The notes: generated by a model not told the origin, from the letters alone. Shown: positions 34,169-45,110, counted from the first letter of the stretch. The stretch: DNA of 64,000 nucleotides from Pseudomonas sp. TH43 (GCF_016650635.1 NZ_JAEKFI010000004.1:2216501-2280500); one strand, 5' to 3'. A program made the numbers and translations.

Positions 34169-34501
34169 TTAATGGCCGGCGGTTTTCGAGAACAGCTGGA
34201 TAACGACGACACCGAGCACGATCAACGCCATCCCCAGCATCGCCGGCACATCGAGTTTCTGCCCATAAATGAACAGCGCGGCCACGCTGACCATCACGAT
34301 GCCCATGCCGGCCCACACCGCATAGGCAACACCCACTGGCACCGAGCGCACCACCAGCGTCAGCATCCAGAATGCAATTGCGTAGCCGACGATAACCAGA
34401 ATCAGCGGCAGGGGAGTGCTGAAGCCCTTGACCGCTTTCATCGACACGGTGGCTATCACTTCGGCACAGATGGCAATGGCCAGATAGACGTAGGCGTTCA
34501 T
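34169..34501 (-). CDS. Small multidrug resistance (EmrE-type) efflux protein
   Basis: 110 residues, four membrane segments, exactly the EmrE length. The start at ATG 34501 puts the essential membrane glutamate in AICAEVIATVSMKA at position 14 and has GAGGA 7-8 nt upstream. A TTG six bases further up is therefore rejected. Other SMR features are GYAIAFWMLT, YAVWAGMG (the aromatic W63-type site) and the C-terminal VIQLFSK. Proton-driven export of cationic drugs or guanidinium-like compounds. It diverges from a LysR gene with 104 bp between the starts, so the LysR protein is a candidate regulator. Confidence 0.9.
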   Translation of the reverse strand: MNAYVYLAIAICAEVIATVSMKAVKGFSTPLPLILVIVGYAIAFWMLTLVVRSVPVGVAYAVWAGMGIVMVSVAALFIYGQKLDVPAMLGMALIVLGVVVIQLFSKTAGH

Positions 34502-34575
34502 GTTCAATCCTCAATGTGAAACGTTACTTTCCAGGGCGGCATTTTAGTGATTCCTCAGATGCGGTAAAGTCATTA

Positions 34576-34596
34576 CCTATCTGCATTGGAGATAGG
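34576..34596. promoter_or_regulatory. Inverted repeat between SMR and LysR genes (CCTATC-n9-GATAGG)
   Basis: A perfect 6-9-6 inverted repeat in the divergent region, of the spacing expected for a LysR-type operator. It ends 9 nt before the LysR ATG, so it could serve autoregulation. The same sequence could also fold in mRNA and hide the GGAGA ribosome binding site. Confidence 0.5.
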
Positions 34597-34605
34597 CCGA
34601 CAGGC

Positions 34606-35502
34606 ATGCAATGGAATCTCGATCAGCTACGCATATTCGTCAACGTCGCCGAGCAACGCTCGTTTTCTGCCGTGGCGCGCCAGCAACGCAAAGCGCAGTC
34701 GGCGATCAGCACTGCCATCGCGATGCTTGAGGACGACTTGGGCGTCAGCCTGTTTGAGCGTAGCAGCGGCCGCCAGCCTAGCCTCACTGAAGCCGGCGAG
34801 GCGCTGCTGGAAGAAGCGCGCGAAGTGCTGCGCCAATGCGAGCGCCTCAACGGCCGGGCGATGGCCATGATGCGTGGGCAGGAAGCGCAACTGCGAGTGG
34901 CGCAGGATGAAGCGATGCCCTATCAGGCTTTGGTGGAAAGTTTTGGTGAGCTGGGCGAGCAGTTTCCCAGCCTCGAAGTGCAACTGACCAGCGCCGCGCA
35001 AGGCGAAGTCGCGCGCAAACTGGTCGAGCGTCGTGCCGATCTCGGACTGCTGTTTTATCACGACGAAATCCCCGAAGCGCTGGAGCGTCGGGTGCTCGGC
35101 AGCGTGGAAATGGTCACGGTCTGCGGGATCAATCATCCGTTGGCGACACAGTCCTACGTCACCTGTCAGCAACTGGCGCAACACCGCCAGTTACTCATGT
35201 CGACGCAAACCAGCGTCTATCCCGGGAATGAGCCGGCGAGCCCGCGAGTCTGGCGCGCCGACAGTTTTTACGTGATGGCCGAATGGCTAGTGCGCGATCT
35301 TGGCTGGGCGTGGTTGCCGCGGCACGTCGTGCAGTACTCGGCGTATCAGGGCCTGATGGTCGAACTCGACAGCGAATGGACCCCGCCGGCGCTGGTGGTG
35401 GAGCTGGTCTGGCGCCGCGACGAACCCCTCGGGCCGGCCGCGCGCTGGCTGGCCGAACGTTTTGCCGTGCGCTTGCGGGCGATCGGCGACAAAAGTCGAT
35501 AA
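34606..35502 (+). CDS. LysR-family transcriptional regulator
   Basis: 298 residues. The start at 34606 gives MQWNLDQLRIFVNVAEQRSF, the normal LysR N-terminus; the longer frame to 34516 would run through the inverted repeat. The winged helix-turn-helix is at about 15-60 (SFSAVARQQRKAQSAISTAI, DDLGVSLFERSSGR). The effector-binding domain follows with the usual alternating strands. Equivalent to PA4989 by position. It most likely controls the divergent SMR efflux gene or itself; the effector is unknown. Confidence 0.9.
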   Translation: MQWNLDQLRIFVNVAEQRSFSAVARQQRKAQSAISTAIAMLEDDLGVSLFERSSGRQPSLTEAGEALLEEAREVLRQCERLNGRAMAMMRGQEAQLRVAQDEAMPYQALVESFGELGEQFPSLEVQLTSAAQGEVARKLVERRADLGLLFYHDEIPEALERRVLGSVEMVTVCGINHPLATQSYVTCQQLAQHRQLLMSTQTSVYPGNEPASPRVWRADSFYVMAEWLVRDLGWAWLPRHVVQYSAYQGLMVELDSEWTPPALVVELVWRRDEPLGPAARWLAERFAVRLRAIGDKSR

Positions 35503-35513
35503 ACTCCGCCGCC

Positions 35514-36788
35514 ATGAATAGAACTCTGTACACCGCGCTGTTTTATCTGGGGCTGCCATTGGTGGCGATTCGGCTGTGGCTGCGCGCGCACAAGGCGCCG
35601 GCGTATGCCAAGCGGATTGGCGAACGCTTCTCTTATGGGATGCCGACGCTGCAACCCGGGGGGATCTGGGTGCACGCGGTGTCGGTGGGCGAAAGTATCG
35701 CTGCGGCGCCGATGATCCGCGCCTTGCTGCAACGTTATCCGACGTTGCCGATCACCGTCACCTGCATGACACCGACTGGTTCGGAGCGCATTCAGGCGCT
35801 GTTCGCCAACGAACCGCGCATTCAGCATTGCTACCTGCCGTATGACTTGCCGTGCGCGGCGGCGCGGTTTCTTGATCGGGCGCAACCGAAACTCGCGGTG
35901 ATCATGGAAACCGAGCTGTGGCCCAACCACATTCACCAATGCGCCAAGCGTGGGATTGCAGTGGCGTTGGCCAATGGGCGTTTGTCCGAGCGCTCGGCGC
36001 GCGGTTACGGCCGCTTCAGCAAACTGACTGCGCCGATGCTCGCCGAGATGAGCCTGTTTGCCGTACAGACCGAAGCTGAAGCCAAGCGCTTCCGTGATCT
36101 CGGCGCGCGCCCGGAGACGGTCGAGGTCACCGGTTCGATCAAATTCGACCTGACCATCGACCCGCAACTGCTGCAACGTGCCGCCGAACTGCGCAGTCAG
36201 TGGCAGGCGCTTGAGCGTCCGGTGTGGATTGCCGCCAGTACCCATGAAGGCGAGGACGAAGTGGTGCTCAACGCCCATCGTCGTTTGCTGGCCAATCACC
36301 CGGATGCGCTGCTGATTCTGGTGCCGCGTCATCCCGAGCGGTTCAACTCGGTGTTCGAACTGTGCCAGCGTGAAGGTTTTGCCACGGTGCGACGCTCGAC
36401 CGGGACCAACGTCGATGCGCAGACGTCAGTGCTGCTCGGCGACACCATGGGCGAATTGCTGTTTCTCTATGCCTTGGCTGACAGCGCATTCGTCGGCGGC
36501 AGCCTGGTGGCGAACGGTGGTCATAACCTGCTGGAACCGGCAGCGCTGGCGAAGCCGGTTATCTGCGGCCCGCACCTGTTCAACTTCCTCGACATCGCCG
36601 CGCAACTGCGCGAGGCCGGGGCGTTGGCCGAGGTGGATGATGCCGAAGGGCTGGCGGTGGAAGTGCAGCGCTTGTTCGAGTTACCGCGTGATGCGCAACG
36701 CATGGCCGAGGCCGGGCTGGCGGTGATGCGCCGCAATCAGGGGGCTTTGCAGCGCTTGCTGGATGGCTTGGGCAGACTGATCAAATAG
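35514..36788 (+). CDS. waaA: Kdo transferase
   Basis: Transfers Kdo residues from CMP-Kdo to the lipid A precursor at the inner membrane, the first step of core assembly. 424 residues, with a single N-terminal membrane anchor (TLYTALFYLGLPLVAIRLWL) and the acceptor-binding HAVSVGESIAAAPMIRALL. GT30 motifs include METELWPNHIHQCAKRGI, VTGSIKFDL and GGHNLLEPAALAKPVICGPH near the C-terminus. The start at 35514 is chosen because the longer frame overlaps the LysR gene by 220 nt. It stands 11 nt after the LysR stop, far from the waaF-waaC cluster as is usual. Confidence 0.95.
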   Translation: MNRTLYTALFYLGLPLVAIRLWLRAHKAPAYAKRIGERFSYGMPTLQPGGIWVHAVSVGESIAAAPMIRALLQRYPTLPITVTCMTPTGSERIQALFANEPRIQHCYLPYDLPCAAARFLDRAQPKLAVIMETELWPNHIHQCAKRGIAVALANGRLSERSARGYGRFSKLTAPMLAEMSLFAVQTEAEAKRFRDLGARPETVEVTGSIKFDLTIDPQLLQRAAELRSQWQALERPVWIAASTHEGEDEVVLNAHRRLLANHPDALLILVPRHPERFNSVFELCQREGFATVRRSTGTNVDAQTSVLLGDTMGELLFLYALADSAFVGGSLVANGGHNLLEPAALAKPVICGPHLFNFLDIAAQLREAGALAEVDDAEGLAVEVQRLFELPRDAQRMAEAGLAVMRRNQGALQRLLDGLGRLIK

Positions 36789-36805
36789 TCGCTTGGAACA
36801 TTTAT

Positions 36806-36937
36806 TGTGGCTAGGGGATTCATTTCAGATGGGTTGCGTAGCAGCCCCAAAACCATTCAACGTGGTGATTCAGTTAGATCTGGAAAGCGGGGTTTACGAC
36901 TGCTGCGCAGCCGGACGGGGATAAATCCCCTCGCCAC
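36806..36937. repeat. Palindromic repeat of the GGGGATTTATCCCC type, second copy
   Basis: TGTGGCTAGGGGATTCATTTC at the left and ACGGGGATAAATCCCCTCGCCAC at the right, with GACTGCTGCGCAGCCGGACG before the right end, matching the inner part of the copy at 30841-30973 in inverted order. The left end is more diverged. It fills the gap between convergent waaA and the tolC-like gene. Confidence 0.75.
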
Positions 36938-36958
36938 GGGGGATTCATTTCAGAGTGT

Positions 36959-38392
36959 TTATGGGCGTGCCTTGAGCTGTGCCTCGGCTGCCTTGGCCAG
37001 GTCCGGTGGCAGGAAGTCCTTGTCGGGGTTGTAGTCGGCCTTCAGATAACGCCGCAGATCTTCCAGATCCCCAGGATTCAACGTCCCCGCCGCCTGCTTC
37101 AAACGCAGGTTGTCGAGGATGTAGTCATAACGCGTGTTGTTGTAGTTGCGCACCGAGGTGTACAGCTGACGTTGCGCGTCGAGCACATCAACGATGTTGC
37201 GCGTACCCACCTGATAACCGATTTCCGTGGCTTCCACCGCGCTCTGGTTGGAGATGATCGATTGCTTGCGTGCCTGTACCTGCTCGACGTCGGTGTTCAC
37301 CGCTCGGTGCAGGTTGCGGGTGTTTTCCACCACTTGCCGGCGCAGGGACTCACGCTGTTGCTCGCTCTGATCCAGTTGCGCATACGACTGGCGCACCTGC
37401 GAACTGGTCAGCCCGCCGCTGTAGATCGGGATGTTCAGCTGCAGGGCCAGCGTGGTTTGCTCGACGTTGCCACCGTACGGCGCGCCGAAGGCGTTCGGGT
37501 TGGCGAAACCGAGAGCATCGTTGTCGCCTTTTTCGTATTTCGCTACGGCATCGAGGGTCGGCAGGTGGCCGGCCTTGCGCTGTTTCAAGGTTTCTTCTGC
37601 CGAGCTGACGGCAAAGTTGCTGGCGAGCAGATTCAGGTTCTGTTTCGCCGCGGTATCGACCCAGGCCTTGGCGTCGTTCGGCGCCGGCGGCAGGATCGGC
37701 AGGGTGTGGACGATGCCCTGAATCGAGTTGTACTGACGGTTGGTCAGGGTGATCAGCGCTTCGAAGGCGTCGTCGACCTGGCGCTGAGCGACGATGCGGT
37801 TGGCCCGTGCGGTGTCGTAACTGGCTTGCGATTGCAGGACGTCGGTCTTGTCCGACAGGCCGACATCGAAGCGCTCGTTGGACTGGTCGAGCTGGCGCTT
37901 GAACGCGGCTTCTTCAGCCTTGGTCGAGGCCAGGTTGTCTTGGCTGCGCAGGACGTTGAAATAGTTCTCGGCCGATTGCAGGATCAGGTTCTGTTCCGTC
38001 GCCGAGAGTTGCAGCGCGGCTTGCTCGTTGACGTCCTTGGCGGCCTGGTACTGGAACCAGCGATCGGCGCGGAACAATGGTTGAGCGAGGGTCGCCTGAT
38101 ACGAGTGAGCGCTGCGATTGGCGATAGCCGATGGCTGATCGATCGAGGTACGCACGTTGGCTGTTTCGGCACCGCCGGACAGATTCGGCAGCAGCCCTGC
38201 GCGGGCCTGCGGCACCACTTCTTTCTGTGCGCCGTACTGGGCGCGGGCGGCGGCCAGATCGGCGTTGTTGTCGACCGCTTCCTGATAGACGCTGACCAGA
38301 TCGGTTTTGGTTGACAAGGGCGCTTCTGCTGCCCAGGCCATTGCGTTGGACGCACAAGACACGGCAACAGCCAGTGAAAGTTTGCGCAGCAT
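36959..38392 (-). CDS. tolC: TolC-family outer membrane channel protein (OpmH-type)
   Basis: 477 residues with a signal peptide (MLRKLSLAVAVSCASNAMAWA, cleavage before AEAP). Two TolC repeats follow, with long coiled-coil stretches such as NLASTKAEEAAFKRQLDQSN and QVRQSYAQLDQSEQQRESLR. The Gly-Asn/Asp lipid-facing features and the VGTRNIVDVLDAQRQLY motif are typical of TolC itself rather than OprM-like lipoproteins, and there is no lipobox. It forms the trimeric exit duct for type I secretion and efflux pumps. P. aeruginosa has opmH (PA4974) here, upstream of thiC. Monocistronic by position. Confidence 0.92.
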   Translation of the reverse strand: MLRKLSLAVAVSCASNAMAWAAEAPLSTKTDLVSVYQEAVDNNADLAAARAQYGAQKEVVPQARAGLLPNLSGGAETANVRTSIDQPSAIANRSAHSYQATLAQPLFRADRWFQYQAAKDVNEQAALQLSATEQNLILQSAENYFNVLRSQDNLASTKAEEAAFKRQLDQSNERFDVGLSDKTDVLQSQASYDTARANRIVAQRQVDDAFEALITLTNRQYNSIQGIVHTLPILPPAPNDAKAWVDTAAKQNLNLLASNFAVSSAEETLKQRKAGHLPTLDAVAKYEKGDNDALGFANPNAFGAPYGGNVEQTTLALQLNIPIYSGGLTSSQVRQSYAQLDQSEQQRESLRRQVVENTRNLHRAVNTDVEQVQARKQSIISNQSAVEATEIGYQVGTRNIVDVLDAQRQLYTSVRNYNNTRYDYILDNLRLKQAAGTLNPGDLEDLRRYLKADYNPDKDFLPPDLAKAAEAQLKARP

Positions 38393-38850
38393 GAGGCGAT
38401 CCCTAGCATGAATATTATGGAAATAATGTGCGCGCCAAGGCTACGGCGCGGCCCCCGCAGCGTCAAGGCGCAGCGGGGCTAGGCGAGTGTAGTTGTGCAT
38501 TGCGGCGGCAACAATCCTGCAAGTCCTGCCAATTGCGCCATTCATCATGGTGTTTGCCGCGGTGTTGGCGTTCTTTGCCAGTTGTGTCTAGACTGGCCGG
38601 GTTCTTGTCGGGGTGCCTTGCTATGAGGCTGAGATCGAATAATTTCGGATCCCGTTGAACCTGATCAGGTTAGCGCCTGCGTAGGGAACAAGATTTCTCG
38701 TCACCCGGCGAGTCCTCTTGTGCTTCGTCCGGGAAATTGTTCGACAATCGAACGCTCGACGACGATGCACAGCACCAGTCCTGGTGCGTCCGTGCCTTTC
38801 AGGTTCTGCTCCGACAATCCACTGCCTGGATGCTGTCTGGAGAGCCCGTG
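38393..38850. other. tolC-thiC divergent region
   Basis: 458 nt without a protein gene. 38393-38601 must hold the promoters of the tolC-like gene (minus) and of the thiC leader (plus); the stretch around 38430-38480 is rich in short GC inverted repeats, and I can name no clear promoter boxes. 38602-38694 is the TPP aptamer. 38695-38850 is the expression platform: CCCGG near 38707 and CCGGG near 38730 can pair as a hairpin before AAATTGTT, and GGAGA lies about 9 nt before the thiC ATG. Confidence 0.5.
38602..38694 (+). promoter_or_regulatory. TPP riboswitch (THI element) controlling thiC
   Basis: All conserved parts are present in order: P1 strand TCTTGT (38603-38608), GGGGTGCC, then the pyrimidine-sensing loop GGCTGAGATCG. 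The pyrophosphate-sensing CCCGTTGAACCTGATCAGGTTAGCGCCTGCGTAGGGAACAAGA region follows, ending in the P1 partner ACAAGA (38688-38693). TPP binding shuts off thiC. The cytX transporter gene beyond thiC may be under the same control. Confidence 0.95.
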
Positions 38851-40743
<1,893 letters not shown>

Positions 40744-40777
40744 TCTGACCTGAGAAGGTGGGGCCTGCAAGGGCTCC

Positions 40778-40846
40778 TTCGCGAGCAGGCTCGCTCCCAC
40801 ATTGGAATGCATTCTCCTGTGGGAGCGAGCCTGCTCGCGAATGCGG
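40778..40846. repeat. REP pair, outward order, between thiC and cytX
   Basis: TTCGCGAGCAGGCTCGCTCCCAC comes first and GTGGGAGCGAGCCTGCTCGCGA second, separated by ATTGGAATGCATTCTCCT. The order of halves is reversed relative to the 29128 and 34064 pairs, and the element can fold as a hairpin. It could partly end thiC transcripts. Confidence 0.9.
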
Positions 40847-40874
40847 TCAACACAACAACAAATGTCCCTCTGAG

Positions 40875-42176
40875 ATGACACCCTTGAGCATTCAACCCAG
40901 CACCTATTCCCCTGACCTCGCCGTGCCCGCCGACAAGCGTGTATTCGGCGGTCGCGATCTGTTTTCCCTGTGGTTTTCCCTCGGCATCGGCCTGATGGTC
41001 TTGCAGACCGGCGCATTGCTCGCGCCGGGTCTGGGCCTGTCGGGTTCGTTGCTGGCGATTTTCCTCGGCACACTGGTCGGCGTTTTGCTGCTGGCCGCTG
41101 TTGGCGTGATCGGCAGCGACACCGGCCTGTCCTCCATGGCCGCACTCAAACTCAGCCTCGGCAGCAAAGGCGCGAGCCTGCCGGCGCTGCTCAACTTGCT
41201 GCAACTGATCGGTTGGGGCTCGTTCGAAATCATCGTCATGCGCGACGCCGCCAGCCTGCTTGGCACCCGCGCATTCAGCGAAGGTTCGCTGTGGGCCAGC
41301 CCGATGCTGTGGACGTTGTGCTTCGGCGCACTGGCGACCCTGCTCGCGGTCAGCGGGCCACTGACGTTTGTACGCAAGGTCCTGCGCAAATGGGGCATCT
41401 GGCTGATATTGGCCGCCTGCATCTGGCTGACCTGGAACCTCTTCGCCAAGGCTGATCTGGCTGCTCTCTGGTCCCGCGCCGGTGACGGTTCGATGCCATT
41501 CGCCGTGGGCTTCGACATTGCCATCGCCATGCCGCTGTCGTGGTTGCCGCTGATTGCCGATTACTCGCGATTCGGCAAGCGGGCAAAGAACGTTTTCGGT
41601 GGCACTGCCGTCGGCTTCTTCATCGGCAATTTCTGGCTGATGAGCCTCGGCGTTGCCTACACATTGGCATTCGCGCCGAGCGGTGAAGTCAATGCGCTAC
41701 TGCTGGCACTGGCCGGCGCCGGTCTGGGCATTCCGCTGCTGCTGATTCTGCTGGATGAGTCGGAAAACGCTTTCGCCGACATTCACTCGGCAGCGGTTTC
41801 CAGCGGGATTCTGTTGCGCCTGAAAGTCGAGCATCTGGCCTTGGCCATCGGCGTGATCTGCACGCTGATCGCATTGCTGGCGCCGTTGGCGCAGTACCAG
41901 AATTTCCTGCTGCTGATCGGCTCGGTGTTTGCGCCGCTGTTCGGCGTGGTGCTGGTGGATCACTTCATCCTGCGCAAACGCAGTGGCCAGGTTGCATCGG
42001 CCGCCTTGCGCTGGCCGGCGCTGCTGGCCTGGCTGGGTGGCGTCAGCACCTATCACTTGCTGGCCAATTTGTATCCTGATGTCGGCGCGACCCTGCCGGC
42101 GCTGGTGCTGGCAGGGCTGTTGCAGCTAGTGCTGGGCCGGGCCTTCAGTTACGGCCGGGAAACAGCTCGGGCTTGA
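40875..42176 (+). CDS. cytX: Putative hydroxymethylpyrimidine transporter, NCS1 family
   Basis: 433 residues with about 12 hydrophobic segments. NCS1 (cytosine/purine permease) features are visible, for example the FGGRDLFSLWFSLGIGLMVLQTG entry helix, GSFEIIVMRDAASLLG, and LSWLPLIADYSRFGKRAKN, which is the NCS1 helix 6-7 loop. The CytX branch of this family sits next to thiamine genes and is thought to import HMP, the product branch of ThiC. Start at 40875; a longer frame to 40758 runs through the REP pair. The 3' end overlaps the convergent lipoprotein gene by 32 nt. Confidence 0.85.
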   Translation: MTPLSIQPSTYSPDLAVPADKRVFGGRDLFSLWFSLGIGLMVLQTGALLAPGLGLSGSLLAIFLGTLVGVLLLAAVGVIGSDTGLSSMAALKLSLGSKGASLPALLNLLQLIGWGSFEIIVMRDAASLLGTRAFSEGSLWASPMLWTLCFGALATLLAVSGPLTFVRKVLRKWGIWLILAACIWLTWNLFAKADLAALWSRAGDGSMPFAVGFDIAIAMPLSWLPLIADYSRFGKRAKNVFGGTAVGFFIGNFWLMSLGVAYTLAFAPSGEVNALLLALAGAGLGIPLLLILLDESENAFADIHSAAVSSGILLRLKVEHLALAIGVICTLIALLAPLAQYQNFLLLIGSVFAPLFGVVLVDHFILRKRSGQVASAALRWPALLAWLGGVSTYHLLANLYPDVGATLPALVLAGLLQLVLGRAFSYGRETARA

Positions 42177-42891
42177 GAATGCCGTTCAGGCGTGGGTAAG
42201 GGATCTTCAGTTCGACGTGGCCCAGCGCGTAAGGCGCGATGGTGCTCACGTCGTATTTGAGGATCACGCCGCCGTAGGTCAGCGCCACGTTCGGGGTTTT
42301 CTTGAACGGCCAGCTCGACACGAACTCCGCTTCCTGATCGAGCTTGGTGCTGATCAACCAGCTGTTATGCGCCACTTGCGCCGCCTTCCAGAATGCGTCT
42401 TCCTGGCCCGGCACCAGCATGTCGGACAGGTTCAGCACCTTGTGCTGCTGGCGCGAATAGTTGATGAAACCGCGACCCGGGGTGCCATGGGCGCCGCCGG
42501 TGTCGAGGTAGCTCGACAACTCGATGATCACCAAGCCGTCATGCTGCTCGCGTACTTTCGCTTGCAGGTAACTGCTGTTGCGTGGGCCGGCGCTCGCCAG
42601 AAACTGCTCGCGATAGGCCGCCAGGGTCGGCGCAACCGGTGCGTTCGCCTCGGTACGAGTCATTTGCAGCAGGCGTTTTTCAATGATGCCGTCCAGCGCA
42701 GGTTCCGCCGGGAAACGCAGCGTATCGATGTTCACCAGCGGGCAATCAGGGTTGGAACAGCCAGGCTTGAGCTGTTCCGACGCATCGCGCGTGGTCTCCA
42801 GCGGCGAGCGGTAGTTGGGCTGGAACAGGCTCGCGCACGCGCCCAGGGTCAGGGCAATGGCGGCCACGGAGGCAATTTTGAAAAGCGACAT
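42145..42891 (-). CDS. DUF3298/RsiV-like domain lipoprotein (PA4972-type)
   Basis: 248 residues starting at MSLFKIASVAAIALTLGAC, a lipoprotein signal with the lipobox LGAC (Cys19). A ten-residue upstream extension is unlikely. The mature part matches the pairing of a DUF4163-like N-terminal region with a C-terminal DUF3298 domain: HDGLVIIELSSYLDTGGAHG is the diagnostic strand-turn and YDVSTIAPYALGHVELKIPY lies near the end. The same fold in RsiV binds lysozyme, but no such role is shown here. It faces the periplasm, converges with cytX and overlaps it by 32 nt. Confidence 0.8.
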   Translation of the reverse strand: MSLFKIASVAAIALTLGACASLFQPNYRSPLETTRDASEQLKPGCSNPDCPLVNIDTLRFPAEPALDGIIEKRLLQMTRTEANAPVAPTLAAYREQFLASAGPRNSSYLQAKVREQHDGLVIIELSSYLDTGGAHGTPGRGFINYSRQQHKVLNLSDMLVPGQEDAFWKAAQVAHNSWLISTKLDQEAEFVSSWPFKKTPNVALTYGGVILKYDVSTIAPYALGHVELKIPYPRLNGILKPELFPGRN

Positions 42892-43119
42892 GGGCGTCCT
42901 TTCTGAAACAGGGGAAGGCAAAAAGATATCCGCTTCGACTCTCGCAGAAGCAGTCAGTTCGCCACTAAGCTAATTAGAGTGGGTTTCGCCTTCACCGTCC
43001 ATCCCGCTGACGGTAAAGGGGCTGCATCAAACGGTGCGGGCGCGTTAGGATGGCGCGAAGTCGAGGTTGCCAGTCACAGACCACAACCTCGTAATGGATG
43101 TGCAGTAAAGAGGATGCTT

Positions 43120-43737
43120 ATGACTGATTTTGCCAACGCCATTCCGACCACCGTCGACGTCGTGCGACGCGAACGCTGCTACGAAGGCTTTTACAAGCTC
43201 GACCGTTTGCACCTGCGCCATGAACTGTTCGCCGGGGGCATGAGCCGCGAGATCAACCGTGAAGTCTTTGTCCGTCACGATGCCGTGTGCATGCTGCCCT
43301 ACGATCCGCAGCGCGACGAAGTGGTGCTGATCGAGCAGTTTCGCGTTGGCGCCATGGGCAAGATCGACAACCCGTGGCTGGTCGAACTGGTCGCCGGTCT
43401 GATCGACAAGGATGAACAACCGGAAGAAGTTGCTCACCGCGAGGCGCAGGAGGAAGCTGGGCTGGACATCAAGGCCCTGTGGCCGATGACCAAATATTTC
43501 CCGTCGCCGGGCGGCAGCAACGAGTTCGTGCATTTATATCTGGGGCGTTGCAGCACCGACGGTGTAGGCGGCCTGCATGGGCTGGAGGAAGAGGCAGAAG
43601 ATATCCGCGTCACGGTCTGGGCATTCGAAGATGCCTTGCAAGCCGTACGCGACGGACGCATTGCCAACGCTGCAAGCATCATCGCGTTGCAATGGCTGGC
43701 GCTGAACCGCGCCGAAGTGAGGGGGTTATGGTTGTAA
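43120..43737 (+). CDS. nudF: ADP-ribose pyrophosphatase
   Basis: Hydrolyses ADP-ribose to AMP and ribose 5-phosphate. 205 residues with a perfect Nudix box, Gly93 to Leu115: G-x5-E-x7-REAQEEAGL. The N-terminal dimerisation strand (YEGFYKLDRLHLRHELFAGG) is typical of the ADP-ribose group. The ATG at 43120 has AAAGAGG upstream. First gene of a run with the DUF1249 gene (overlapping) and cpdA, the order seen in many gammaproteobacteria. Confidence 0.93.
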   Translation: MTDFANAIPTTVDVVRRERCYEGFYKLDRLHLRHELFAGGMSREINREVFVRHDAVCMLPYDPQRDEVVLIEQFRVGAMGKIDNPWLVELVAGLIDKDEQPEEVAHREAQEEAGLDIKALWPMTKYFPSPGGSNEFVHLYLGRCSTDGVGGLHGLEEEAEDIRVTVWAFEDALQAVRDGRIANAASIIALQWLALNRAEVRGLWL

Positions 43738-44180
43738 ACAAGCTGCGCGATCGTTATCGAGTAGACCTCGTGGGGCTGCAAGCCGCCTGCGAGGCCAACT
43801 ACGCGCGCCTGATGCGACTGTTGCCGGACATGCGCAACGAACCCGAGGCACGGCGCATTGCCGTGACCCAGGGCGAGCAGATGCTCGGCGTGCTGGCCCT
43901 CGAAGTGCTGCAGGCCTGCCCGTACACCACGACCTTGCAAGTGCGTCAGGAACACAGCCTGCCGTGGTTGCCGGTGCCGCAACTGGAAGTGCAGGTCTAT
44001 CACGATGCGCGCATGGCCGAAGTGGTCAGTGCCGAACATGCGCGACGCTTTCGCGGCATCTATCCTTACCCGAACGCCGCGATGCATCAGCCCGATGAAA
44101 AAGCTCAGCTCAATCTGTTCCTGGGGGAGTGGTTGAGCCATTGCCTGGCGTTGGGGCATGAGTACGAAGTCGTTCGCTAG
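43728..44180 (+). CDS. DUF1249 family protein
   Basis: 150 residues, no signal or membrane segment. It matches the DUF1249 family (E. coli YqiB), which always sits between nudF and cpdA. Conserved stretches are YRVDLVGLQAACEANYARL, PQLEVQVYHDARMAEV and the C-terminal YPYPNAAMHQPDEKAQLN. Its role is unknown; the fixed context suggests a link to nucleotide second messengers or to expression of the cpdA run. Its start lies inside nudF by 10 nt. Confidence 0.85.
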   Translation: MVVNKLRDRYRVDLVGLQAACEANYARLMRLLPDMRNEPEARRIAVTQGEQMLGVLALEVLQACPYTTTLQVRQEHSLPWLPVPQLEVQVYHDARMAEVVSAEHARRFRGIYPYPNAAMHQPDEKAQLNLFLGEWLSHCLALGHEYEVVR

Positions 44181-44279
44181 TTGTGAACTGCGTCCGGTTC
44201 GGCGGTTTCCTCTTTCAGTGATCCCCCAGCATAATTGCGCCACTTGATCGATTCCGTGCTTTTGCCTTGGGAGAACGCC

Positions 44280-45095
44280 TTGCCGAGCGTATCCACGTTG
44301 ACCACCGCCGATCCGGCGCTGCTGGTGCAGTTGTCCGACAGCCATTTGTTCGCTGAAGCGGACGGCACGCTGCTGGGCATGAACACCCGCGACAGCCTGC
44401 AAAAGGTCATCGAACTGGTGTTGGGGCAGCAGCCGCAGATCGACTTGATTCTGGCCACGGGCGATATTTCCCAGGACGGTACTCTGGAGTCGTATCAGCA
44501 GTTTCGCCAGATGAGCGCGCAGATCGATGCGCCGTCCCGCTGGATTCCCGGTAATCACGACGAACCTGTGATCATGGCGCAAGCGGCGGTGCAGAGTGCA
44601 TTGCTGGAGTCGGTGGTCGACATCGGCAACTGGCGGGTGACCTTGCTCGATTCGGCTGTGCCAGGTTCGGTGCCGGGTTATTTGCAGGACGACCAATTGC
44701 AATTGCTGGCCCGTTCGCTGAGCGAAGCGCCGGAACGTCATCATCTGGTGTGCTTGCACCATCATCCGGTGTCGATTGGTTGCGCGTGGATGGAGCCGAT
44801 CGGCTTGCGCAATCCCGAGGCGTTTTTCGAAGTGCTGGATCGTTTTCCGCAGACCCGCGCAGTGCTGTGGGGGCATGTGCATCAGGAGATCGACCGAGAG
44901 CGAAATGGCGTACGACTGATCGCCTCGCCATCGACCTGCATTCAATTCGAACCGGGCAGTGATGATTTCAAGGTCGGTGAGCAGTCACCGGGCTATCGCT
45001 GGTTGCGGCTGTTGCCGGATGGCCAGCTGGAAACCGGCGTCGAGCGCGTCACCGACTTCGCCTTCACTATCGATTACGGCTCTGACGGTTACTGA
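44280..45095 (+). CDS. cpdA: 3',5'-cyclic-AMP phosphodiesterase
   Basis: 271 residues of the class III cyclic nucleotide phosphodiesterases. The metal site is complete: QLSDSHLF, ATGDISQDG, IPGNHDEP, LHHHPVSIG and WGHVHQEID. CpdA lowers cAMP and so tunes Vfr/CRP signalling. The TTG at 44280 is preceded by GGGAGAAC at good distance and gives the length of the P. aeruginosa enzyme; the upstream TTG at 44235 would add 15 unconserved residues. Confidence 0.92.
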   Translation: MPSVSTLTTADPALLVQLSDSHLFAEADGTLLGMNTRDSLQKVIELVLGQQPQIDLILATGDISQDGTLESYQQFRQMSAQIDAPSRWIPGNHDEPVIMAQAAVQSALLESVVDIGNWRVTLLDSAVPGSVPGYLQDDQLQLLARSLSEAPERHHLVCLHHHPVSIGCAWMEPIGLRNPEAFFEVLDRFPQTRAVLWGHVHQEIDRERNGVRLIASPSTCIQFEPGSDDFKVGEQSPGYRWLRLLPDGQLETGVERVTDFAFTIDYGSDGY

Positions 45096-45110
45096 TTGCC
45101 AATCAAAAAA

